A DNA stretch of 64,000 bases from Ceratotherium simum simum (taxonomy: Eukaryota; Chordata; Mammalia; Perissodactyla; Rhinocerotidae), in assembly GCF_000283155.1 (NCBI RefSeq), contig NW_004454195.1, forward strand, positions 6,110,940 to 6,174,939. The letters run 5' to 3'. The translations under genes and the position numbers were made by a program. Position 1 is the first letter of the stretch; every line of letters begins with the position of its first letter. The notes under the pieces were generated by a model that was given only the letters and a program-made list of their open reading frames with translations, searched no databases and had not been told where the DNA came from. Of the stretch, positions 54,263-64,000 are shown piece by piece.

Positions 54263-57200
54263 GAATATATGTTTATAGCATGGAGTGGGGGTGGGATGGA
54301 GGCGGGACACATCTCTTTCAAGCTTATCCTCTATTCATTTAGCACTTCTGTCCAAAGCAGCTCTGGAGTATTTGTACAAATAAAGGTGCCCATTAACTTA
54401 GAGGTCCTAGACTATTTCAGATAATTCTTATAACAATTAGAAATGTGAATACACTTTTGATGCTCAGTCCTAGATCCTGAAATCAATGGGGCATGTCAAG
54501 CCATAAGGCAATCAGTATCCTGGTTCTGTCACATTAAAAATAGGCTGGATCTTTTTGAGCAGAAGCAGGATCCAGGTTCTGCTAATCATCGCTGCAACCG
54601 GAAGTCAAAGGATTCTTTCTTGCACGTGGTATAGAAAGAACTGCACTTCTTCTAGCCACCACGCCGACATACCCATAGCACTCACTATCAGTCTTGAGTG
54701 TGTAGGATACTGTTCCAATGTCCTGGCCTTCTTGGCAGCAATGTGGGCACAGTCCTCTCTAAACTGAACCCTTTGTTCCTCATCGCAGTGATGTTGTTCC
54801 AGAACTTAGATTCGTTTTCTAATCCACCTCCGTTAGTGTTTCTCGCTTGTTGCATTCTTTTCTAGCAGATAGAAGTCACCATCTTATTGAGATTTTTATC
54901 CTGTGCTCTGTTTGGAATGCATATTTTCAGGCATATGTCATATTTGTGGATCAGACATTGAAAATTACAAAGCACTTAAATTATTATATTCTGATTATCA
55001 AAATTCACGCCCTTGAAATAAGATACCTGAGCTAATGCATTCCACATTCCAGCATCTCATTTGGTGATCAATGTATTAATCAGGGATGATAGCATACTAT
55101 ATACTTGTCAAAATAAACTTATTAAAAATACATTAGGTCTAAATAAAATCTTGTATTGATTTGTCATTTGTTTTATTAATAGAAAACTTTACACCTGCTC
55201 TCAAATCTTCTAATCAAAAAATACCTGTTTGCCACACAGATTGAAGTTCAGTAATTAGTACAATTCCTCTGTGTGTGTGAGAGAGAGGATACCAGCTCAT
55301 CAGCATGCAGTACTGGCATGCCTTACTTTCAGAAAAACAAAGAAGGGAGCAGCTATGGAAAGCAATTGATATTCCTGCACAGGTTGGAGTTGATATGCAA
55401 ATAGATAGACACAATGTTTCCATCTTGAGGAAGCTATATAGAATCACACCAGCAGGGGTTTGATACTGTATTTCCTTCTGTTTTAGCTCTGTTGTCATTT
55501 CAGAAGCTGTGAAACTAAGAATCTCTAAGAGATGCATTAAGGGATTCAAAACCCCAGCAGAGAACTATGTAACAATTAGCAATCATACAAAAAGTAAACA
55601 GTGAAGCATGTAACAATACAAGGAGGGTATTACAAAATGGGTTTGCAAATTTGGGGTGGTATTAGTTTAGTATGACTTCGTTACTCACTATTATTAACAC
55701 AGTGCTTATGGATCTCTTTAGATAGTGTATAAAATGAACTGGTCTAGAGCTGATGAGGCAATAGTTTGTGTTTTTAATTAAGCTCTCTTACTCAATATCT
55801 CCACAGGAGTCTGATACACATTGGAATCCATTTTTAGGGGAGGGGAGGTTAAGGCTACGTCTAAGGGTCCCTCATTAAAATTTAAGTACAGAAAAATCCC
55901 TACTTTATGTAGCTCTACTTTTCGGCAAATCTCTGCATTGGATCTTAGAATAGTTGAAGGACAATCAAGGGTGAGTAAACTTAGAGGTTCAAGGTCTTCA
56001 TTTTACCCAATGGAAACAGGCCTATCAGATCCTGCCTCCTCTCCTGATGAGGAGTCATCCTTTCTGCTTAGCTTCACCACCTGTCCCCCAGCAAGAGGTG
56101 AACAGCCTCCCTGTCTTTGGGACCAGTCTCAACTTTAGAAAGGCAGGGTTCCATTACTTTATATTGAGCAAACCTAAAAGTTACAACTTGCTGTTACTCT
56201 CACTCTGAGTTGCAACCCAGTTAGGCAATGCATTTCCAGCTAGCTCCCGGCGCCCAAGGCCCACCTTGCTAATAATCCCTATTATCCCTGGTTAGTAAAG
56301 AGATGGATCCTGGTAGCTCTATGATCCAGAAGCTGAATACCGTCATATGGAAAAGGAGGCATAAAATATAGCAGGAGAAGAACACAGTAGTCCACCTAGA
56401 CTTCTCCTGTGCCCTTATCCTTGGGCATCTTTGTGCCCAACATGTCTTCAACCCCACGGAATGAATCTGGTTCCAGGTCCTGACTTCCAGTTGGTGTCCT
56501 CGTTTTGGATTTAATCTAACCTGCTCATCTAATCAAAGACAAAGCAAGTACCAGAATCTGGCTTTCTGTCTAGTGCTCGTTCCATTAAATTGTATTGTAT
56601 GGCCATCTGAACAAAAACTCATACAGGACTTCACTCTAGTCCCCATGTATCTGCCTTTTAGCTTTTTCTTACTCTGTTTAACCTGATAATGCACCTAAAT
56701 GGAGTTTTGTTTACTTACCTGAGGAAATAAATTGTGGTAATGGGACGGTTAGCGATGGTCTGTTCACTAGAATAGACGCTTCCAGCAGAAATGATTTATT
56801 TGATGAGATTGATCTCAGTTTGAGAATCGGTCCCTGAGCCTGCCATGATCTTAAATAGGCTATTGCAGTGTCAAGATTCACAAGGTTATAGGCCTTTCCA
56901 AAAGCAGAAATCAGGGAGTGGTAGGGGAGTGAGAGGAAGGAAGCTTGCTTGGTGAGTCTTTTCTTTAACTAGGGAAGAAAAACGTTTAAGTTAAGTAGCT
57001 AGCACAATTCCTTTGTGTTTATGTGTGAGAAGCCCCAGCAGACGTTTTCTTAAGGTCATTGGCCTGGTCAGGATCACATGACCACTGGTAACATGGCCAA
57101 CCCTAGCTCTAAAGGAGGCTAGAAAACCAGGATCCTGATTTTTGTCTTTATTGTGGGAGGCAAGCAAGAGAAAGGAGAGTTAGGAATGGTAGTTGTGTCT

Positions 57201-57335
57201 ACCACAAATGATCCTCACATTTCTCTGTTTATTCAGCCTTCAAGACAGCCCCTCTGAGCTTTTAGCTCTTAATCATTCATTCTTCATGTTTACTGCCTAT
57301 GCTCTTGGTTACATTTCTCTGTGCATGCATTTTGT
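54263..57335. other. Intergenic sequence, nothing recognised
   Basis: No gene. Plus-strand open frames at about 54,555-54,767 and 55,821-56,138 begin at non-ATG codons and show no family resemblance. Confidence 0.35.
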
Positions 57336-57339
57336 TCCT

Positions 57340-57770
57340 TAGTATTTCTCCATCACTGATGGGACAAAGTCCAAGTTCCAGATCTCAGCATCTGAAACCC
57401 TCTACAGCCCTTGCCCTCCTTTCCAGCTACCTCAAACTCCACTTCCTTAAAGACACTGCTATTCCAACATGTGGATTCTCTTATTGTTTTCTAAAAGTAG
57501 CATACTGTCTCATGCCCATATTGCCTCAAATACATAGCATTTACTCATTAATCAAGATCATCTCAATCAATATCTGTTCTGGGAAGTCTTCCCAAAGGCT
57601 ATCCTTCTGATTAGTGCTGATTATGCTGCATCATAATGGTTTTCTTACTTGATTCACTGTTCCCACACTCAAGGATTTCTTGGTCTAGTGAGACAGAGAG
57701 ACATGGGAACAGTGCCTGGCACAGGGTAAACATTCAGTAAGTGTGCAATGGAGGAGACTGTGAGAAGCTT
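57340..57770 (+). repeat. L2 LINE 3' region, sense
   Basis: gacaaagtccaagttccaga, gaaaccctctacagcccttg, tctgggaagtcttcccaaagg, ... ggaacagtgcctggcacaggg; the L2 3' end in order. Confidence 0.8.
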
Positions 57771-57893
57771 GAGGGAAACAACAATCATTTAGTCTTTCCT
57801 TGTTTTTTCCCACAATAGCCTAACAGTTAATAATCAATAACCCAAGATAGCTTGTTAGAACAAACTAATCGGATTAGTTGATTAACCAAATGA

Positions 57894-58152
57894 GCAAAAA
57901 ACATTTTTTTTTTTTTGGTAAGGCTAACATCTGTTGCCAATCTTCCTCTTTTTGCTTGAGGAAGATTGTCCCTGAGCTAACATCTGTGCCAGTCTTCCTC
58001 TATTTTGTATGTGGGACACCTCCACAGCATGGCTTGATAAGTGGTGTGTATGTCCACACCCGGGATCCGAACCTGTGAACCTGGGCCATGGAAGTGGAGC
58101 ACGTGAACTTAACCACTACACCACCAGACCAGCCACCCAAAAAACATTTTTT
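57894..58152 (-). mobile_element. ERE-family SINE with target-site duplications
   Basis: Antisense body with T tail, two ctaacatctgt units, cctccacagcatggcttgat, gggatccgaacctgtgaacc, head aacttaaccactacaccacc. Flanks are CAAAAAACATTTTTT on both sides (58138-58152 exact; left copy from 57894 with one extra A). Confidence 0.93.
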
Positions 58153-58846
58153 AACCTTATAACTTCAGTTGAGACTAATAGTGTTTGTTTCAGCCCATCA
58201 TTTTGGTGATTATCTGATACTAACTGCCCTGTACAATATAGTGAACATAACATCTCTCTTCCTATTCTTCTCTCCTAAGCATGTGCCTATGTGTGTTTGT
58301 GTGACTTTCTTATCTTTATTTTTCTTTATTTTAATTTCTCCACCATCAATGAAAGTAATTTCATATCCCTCATTGTTCATCTTGCATGTCTGACAAACAT
58401 TACTCCCGGGTATAAGATGCTTGTCTGTCTCAGTGGAGCAGGAGCAGTCTTTGTATCCAAAAGCTAGGATAAATCTAAATATTCTTGCACAAAAGTCATT
58501 TAATATTCACAGCACTGACCTCTGGCAAGCAGATTTTGTGCGCAATGCCATGAAGCTTGATTAATCGAGAAATGAAGAATTATTTTTTTTCCCCACAGAA
58601 AATAACCTGAAGACTACTTAGTTCTCTTACAGACATTTCATTCTATTAAAAAAGGACAAACAATTCACATTGCTTAATACATACAAATATAGGTCTCAGA
58701 AAATCCTCTGACTTGTTTTATCCCTTCCCACAGGGTTTGAGTATCAACGGAGTATCTATAGAAGTTGACCGAGAGACTGACCATCATGGTGTAGTAGTGA
58801 GTCAGCTGGCTTGCTGGGAGATAAAAACATCTTCACGTACATATTT
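58153..58846. other. Intergenic sequence, nothing recognised
   Basis: No gene or named repeat. Confidence 0.35.
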
Positions 58847-59165
58847 ATTCTTTTCTATTGAGATATAATTGACATATAGCATTCTATTAATTTTAGGTGT
58901 ACAACATAATGATTTGATGTACATACATCTCGTGAAATGATTACTGCAATAAGTGTAGTTAACGTCCATCACCATCACCACATAGTCCCAATTTTTTTCG
59001 CGTGCGTGTGATAAGAAGTTTTAATATCTATTCTCTCAGCAACTTTCAAATATACAATACAGTATTGTTAACTATAGTCACCATGCTGGACATTACATCC
59101 CCAGGACTTATTTATCTTATAACTGGAAGCTTGTACCTTTTGACCCCCTTCACCTATTTTTATAT
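58847..59165 (-). mobile_element. L1 3' UTR fragment, antisense
   Basis: tctattgagatataattgaca, ttaggtgtacaacataatg, acgtccatcaccatcaccac, caatacagtattgttaacta, tagtcaccatgctggacatt, gaagcttgtaccttttgac. Confidence 0.85.
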
Positions 59166-59409
59166 TCTTATCTTTATTTTCTTAATATACATACATTTTT
59201 ACGTTTGAGTTACTGATGCATCTTGGAAATACAGCCTGTGAAATTGGGCTTACTTGGGCAAGGCCATATTGGTAAAAACAACAACAAGGTAAAAACAACA
59301 ACAAAAAACCTCTTTTGCCTGTTTGATTTACTTTGGATCGTTTACAGAGCAAAATTGGGAAACAGGTGAAGATTTACTATCCTTATTCTTTCAGTAAACA
59401 CTCATTTAG

Positions 59410-59640
59410 TGGTCCCTGGAGAAAAACCACATCCTCTGGGAGTTAGTCAGATGTGGGATTGAAGCCATATATTGGTTGGGTGACCTGGGGAAAGTTGTTT
59501 GACTGTTTAAAACTTTGGTTTCTACATCTATAAAAAAGGACTAATATTCCTTATCTTGAGGGTTGTATGGATGGAACACTCAAAGGTAAGTACTCAATAA
59601 ATGGTGGGCATTACTGTTAATATTATTACTACTGTTACCG
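59410..59640 (+). repeat. MIR SINE
   Basis: gggtgacctggggaaagttg ... ctacatctataaaaaaggac ... gtaagtactcaataaatgg. Confidence 0.75.
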
Positions 59641-60435
59641 GCTCTAACATGCTTCAAGAACTTCTTGAGATAAGACACAGTCCTTGCTCATAAGCTTTCA
59701 CTTTACTTGGGGTGGAAGACTGTAAACAACTAATTATATCTGGAGACAGCATAATTTTAGGGCAATAATAAAGGTATAAACAAAAGATTATGAGATTAGA
59801 AAAAGGGTAAATTTGGACTCTACGGAAACATCAGAAAAAGCTCCATGAGGGGGAAGAGTCTGTGTTGAGCCTTCAGAAATGAGCAGGATCTTAATAGGGA
59901 AAGGGGAAAAGGACTGATTTTCATTACCCCAGCTTGCTCCTTCTTTAACCTGTGTGCTTACAATGGTTTCCACCTCATTCCTCCTCCTTTATGTACCTGG
60001 TACCTTCCTCAGGAAAAAATATGATCCTATTGTCTGTAGGGAAACACTCATACTATGTTCGTATGTAACTCCTGTGGAAGATACATGGAACGTTATATGG
60101 TTATAAGGTACTATTGTTTTGTGGTCTGTTTGTAAAGTTGGGGACCTACTGGATTTGAATGAGAACCAGTCACCTTGAAAGGAACACCTCAGGCTGGACG
60201 GCCAGAAGCCAGAGAGTCAAATCCGGATGGGCTGTAGGATGTTTCTCTGGGCCTTACTCATGAAGTTAATCAGGTATTGGAGAGGTGGTTCCCTTTAGAA
60301 CATGTCAGCATGCTCCCTACAGAGATGGATTGGGCATGGGGAGTTAGGGACCCAAGTGACTTAGAGAAGCTGTGGGCACCCTTTGGTGCTCCAAATGACC
60401 AAGCCCTGGATGTGAGTGAGCCAAGTGTACTCTGT
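59641..60435. other. Intergenic sequence, nothing recognised
   Basis: No gene or named repeat. Confidence 0.3.
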
Positions 60436-60439
60436 AAGG

Positions 60440-60640
60440 TCATGCACACCTTGGTTTGGATTCCAGCTCTGTCATTTACCGACAGTTAGTCTTGGGCAAG
60501 TTACTAAATCTCTCTGAGTCTTGTTGTACTACTTATAAAGCGTGAGTAATAAGATCTTCCTTATATAATTGAAGAAGATTAAATGAAATAGCTCCTCAAA
60601 ATGTAAAGCTCCTAGATATAGAGTCACAGAGTGTTAGTTC
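60440..60640 (+). repeat. MIR SINE
   Basis: ggattccagctctgtcattta ... cttgggcaagttactaaatc ... gtaataagatcttccttat ... taaatgaaatagctcctca. Confidence 0.75.
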
Positions 60641-62984
60641 CCTTTTTTCCTACCCTTTCTTGTTTTCGGAGTTTCCCCTGCCCCTGCCACTATTGTACTT
60701 TAACATAAAATAAAGACGTGAGCATTCCAGTCAGTATCAGCTATGCTAAAAGACACTAAGAAAAGAGGTTTTAGTCATGCATGACAGAGAATATTAAAGG
60801 GAGAGCATGGCATTCCTGGGCGTCAGCATAGGGGTGGCTATGGTAACCAAAAGGAGAGAACCCCAAAGAGGTAACACTCTGGTGAAGGGTGGGGTGAGGA
60901 AGAATCAATACCCTGAGCAGCGAATCCTCCTTTCTAGAAGATTGTCCTTCCAGGGCTAAATTTTACTGGCTTTGCATTCTACTAAGGAAAAGGGTGACCT
61001 ATATAAGGAGATCCATACCTTAATGTAAAATTAAGTAAATGTACAGCTTCTCCTAGTGGCATTTTGAAATGAAAAATGTTGCCCCATGTGAAAGGAACTT
61101 TAAGAATTCTTAGGCCATTTGGAAAGATGTTTTGGAGAGAATCAGGACAGACTTGGGTGACAGGGACTCTAGGTCACTGGACTCAGCAGTTAAACATTTA
61201 CTTTACCTAAGTATAAGTTGTTCCACCATGGTGAGGCAGAAGCCCAGAAATTCCAGTGTTAAATCGCTCAGACTCACTTGATGAGCCATGGTGAATGATA
61301 TACAATGAATTTCTCTGACTTAGCTAATTTGAGTGTTTTCTTCCAGCCTGGCCCAATAATACCCTGGCTGACATCATTATTGATCACCCTTCAGTTCTTC
61401 TTTACTTGGGTCCGCAAACACAAAGTGAAAAAGAGAACCCAGGCAAAAATGCTATTCGGCAAAAATACGTAAGCAAAAGTGGATTTCGGCCCAAATGTGC
61501 CAGAACGTTGTCTCAATTCTCAGTCTTCTTCAGCCCAATGGAGAAAAGCTGTTTCCCCAATGGGAAACTAGGATTCAAGATGGAGCTAATCCTAGTTTTG
61601 AACTTGAAATGTGAAAGTCATGGATCCTTAGGGAGGAAAGCCATGTTAAAATTCAACTTCTATTTGACACGTGTATATCTTACAGTTTCACAGAATACTG
61701 TCTATGTTTGTGATGGTCATCTCGCATGCAATGTGCAAGTGAGCATTCCTAAATAACTAGACATAGGTGGTTTGCAAGTGTTTGTGAGTGAAGCAATTCT
61801 AGTTCTGTAAATGGTACTAATGGATATGTGACAAATCTAATGGGTTAGAGTTAGGAGGCCAACTGATTTGCAATTATGCCTGCATTACTCTCAACGTGAA
61901 AATAATTAGGAGTGCTGAGTATACTTAGGTCTTAATGCTGTCTTTGACTTTCACTAATGATGCTGTGAGACAGATAAAAGGGTATTATTGAGAAAGGAGT
62001 GACAAGAGACAAATACATAGAAATAGTGTTTTTATTTTTTTAATATTAATAATATTAAATTTAATATTTTAATTTAAATATTAATTTTTTAATATTTAAT
62101 AGTACTTGTACACAAGTCAAGAATTCTAGTCTCTTAGAATTAACATTAAGGATATTTGCCTCATGATTGAATGTTTTGAGTTGAAATTTAGGTAAGTTTT
62201 AAAAGCTGGAGACTTTTCTGAGATAGATATAATGATTTTTCAAGGCCATGGTTAAATGGTGGTCACTGCACATTATATTATATTCCAGGTTGTAAACAAT
62301 GTCGACATTGCCTCTGTATTCGGAGCCATGCTAATCATGTTGTGCCATGATGTGCCGAACATTTTTAACATTCTTTTCTGAGTTCAGTATTCTCTTTGCC
62401 TTCCTTTCCTTTTTGAATACACATGTATAAATTGTCAAAATATTTCTCATTCTGTTATTCATTATATGTCATTATTAAGTCTATTGGAAATAAGAATATG
62501 CCGTTATTATCCTGACCAAACCAACTGATTCCACTTCTTGATAGTTACTGCAATCTTTCGTGCAGAAGGAGGTGCAGGCTGAATGAACACCTAACCCCAT
62601 GTAGTGAGAAACGTGTATGTGTATGTAATCTGATGCACATCTCACAACCAACAAATAAAAAAAATCATGTTTAAAAGAGAAAGAAATGGCACATATTTTG
62701 GTCAGTGCAAGGAATATGGAACTTCACCTATTTCTGCTGACTGCATGGTTTAAACTCTCTGCAAGAAACCTCTGCCCCCAGGAAATCCTCAATACCCAGC
62801 ATAGAGGAAATTATAATGGAAAAACCTACTACATTGACCCCTGCTGAGGGGGGTTGACTCTAGTAGCAAAAAAATTGATAGTAAGATATTCAATATCCAC
62901 ATATTGTACTCATATAGTCATTGCTTCCTTTGTTAGGTAACAAACAAGGCAAATTTCTGGATACAGCTTTGAAGTTCTAGAAGG
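60641..62984. other. Intergenic sequence with an AT palindromic tract
   Basis: No gene. A 116-codon frame at 61406-61756 (+) starts at TTG and resembles nothing. An AT-only tract with overlapping inverted repeats lies at about 62,029-62,101. Confidence 0.35.
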
Positions 62985-63090
62985 CTGTTCAGATTAAGGA
63001 AACTGAATCAAGGAGAGGTTAAGCAACTTGCCTAAGGTCACATAGCTGACAATGAGTGGATTGTCCAATCTGCTGACTTCTTCACTTAGA
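62985..63090 (-). repeat. MIR SINE fragment, antisense
   Basis: gaaactgaatcaaggagagg ... aacttgcctaaggtcacatagc. Confidence 0.75.
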
Positions 63091-64000
63091 TCAAACTGCT
63101 TACCCATAGTTTGGTGACAGCATTTATTTAGCTGATTTTATGCGATACCTAACAGTAACTCAACAGGCAGAGATATGTTCAGGTAGTGTTCTCTGATAAC
63201 AAGAAAAAGTCAATGAAATTTTCTATTGATTGTATCTGCTAAAAGGTTAGCTTCGAATGCCAGGGTTGATCCATCAAAAATGTCAGTGAGCGTGTAATAG
63301 GAAAACATCACCAGTTGAGTAACACAACAAATGAAAATGGTCAAATTGGTAAAAGTGGTTTATTTCAGTGCATTATGTCGGAAAATCAAAAGTGCCAGCA
63401 CATCCTTAGTGAGCTCCACCAGTTTGAATGTCTTTCAATAACATCTGCAGATCATTGTATTTCAACTTTTATTTCTTTCCAAGCAGTTCATGCTATAGTA
63501 ATTGAAATGCCCTTATGAATTCTGGGCTGTTTTACCATTATTTCACAGAGTTTTTCCTCGTTCTACTTGTTATTTCCTAATTAAGAATACTAATATGCAG
63601 TTTATATATAGCTTTTCATATTTACTCCATAGCATAATTTAATATAAATACCATATTTTCAGCTAGACCCTCATCCATGTCTACCGTGTAAAACAAACAA
63701 AATCAAAAGTGGAAAAATATGCCTGGCTACGTGATTATTTTCATTAGCAGTGAGTTTGTCTGCTTCTGGGTGATTGAGATGCAATCCGTTTCTGTTGCAC
63801 CTCTCATTTACTCCCAGGAAACAGTCCCAGTTGTCTAAAGAGTCAACACCTTGTGACAAGCACCATCTGGCCAGCCATTCATTAACTCCCACAATGCTGC
63901 TCGTGAATTCGCCTTTCTAGCTGTGACCATTGACACCGTCGAGAGCTGATGTGGCTTGAAGCAATATTGTTTTTCTGTTTGGATCACCCAGGCATCACCA
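63091..64000. other. Intergenic sequence to the right edge, nothing recognised
   Basis: No gene or named repeat. Confidence 0.35.

Noticed and set aside
54540..54790. Possible processed pseudogene (less AT-rich, frame on both strands)
   Set aside because: I could not match either translation to a known protein, and no poly(A) tail or flanking duplication is visible.
55821..56138. 105-codon plus-strand frame
   Set aside because: Non-ATG start and no resemblance to a protein family.
61406..61756. 116-codon plus-strand frame
   Set aside because: Starts at TTG, no family resemblance, unremarkable composition.

Overview
This is a mammalian nuclear genome window, one edge of a protein-coding gene followed by about 62 kb of mostly non-coding DNA. 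The interspersed repeats point to a perissodactyl, most likely an equid: six copies of tRNA-derived SINEs of the equine ERE type lie among ordinary mammalian L1, L2, MIR, MaLR/ERVL and DNA-transposon fossils. That assignment is from memory of these repeat families.

Left edge (1-1,560): the 5' part of ID4 (inhibitor of DNA binding 4, an HLH protein without a basic region), transcribed on the minus strand. Exon 1 coding sequence runs from the ATG at 837 down to a splice donor at 364/363. It is interrupted by a run of 120 N (678-797) in the GC-rich part that precedes the poly-alanine tract. Exon 2 lies to the left of the window. The promoter has a TATA box at 1273-1280, an adjacent E-box, GC boxes and two CCAAT boxes, all in a CpG island.

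1.5-29.6 kb: upstream gene desert with no credible gene. It holds a 5'-inverted (twin-primed) L1 at 5.0-6.1 kb inserted at the end of a MIR, several antisense L2 and L1 3'-end fragments, MIRs, MER5-type hAT fossils and three ERE SINEs at 26.2-28.9 kb.

29.88-30.56 kb: a second CpG island about 29 kb upstream of ID4. It carries a perfect CRE (TGACGTCA) and an inverted CCAAT box 33 bp away. It looks like an active promoter but no protein gene can be attached to it; a long non-coding RNA is the simplest reading. This is the most interesting region of the window.

32.2-38.9 kb: a near-complete but dead L1 on the minus strand, inserted into a MER5-type element whose two halves flank it. ORF1 and ORF2 remnants are recognisable but broken by stops.

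39-64 kb: more desert, with L2, L1, a MaLR (MLT1-type) LTR with an ERE inserted in its tail, an ERVL (MLT2-type) LTR, a small Tigger-like MITE with intact TA flanks, another L1 at 52.7-54.3 kb and scattered MIRs. Repeat-free AT-rich blocks rich in homeodomain-type TAATTA/ATTA words (for example 43.86-44.26 kb) are candidates for conserved regulatory elements of ID4. I saw no other intact protein-coding gene, no tRNA or rRNA gene, and no prokaryotic-type system.
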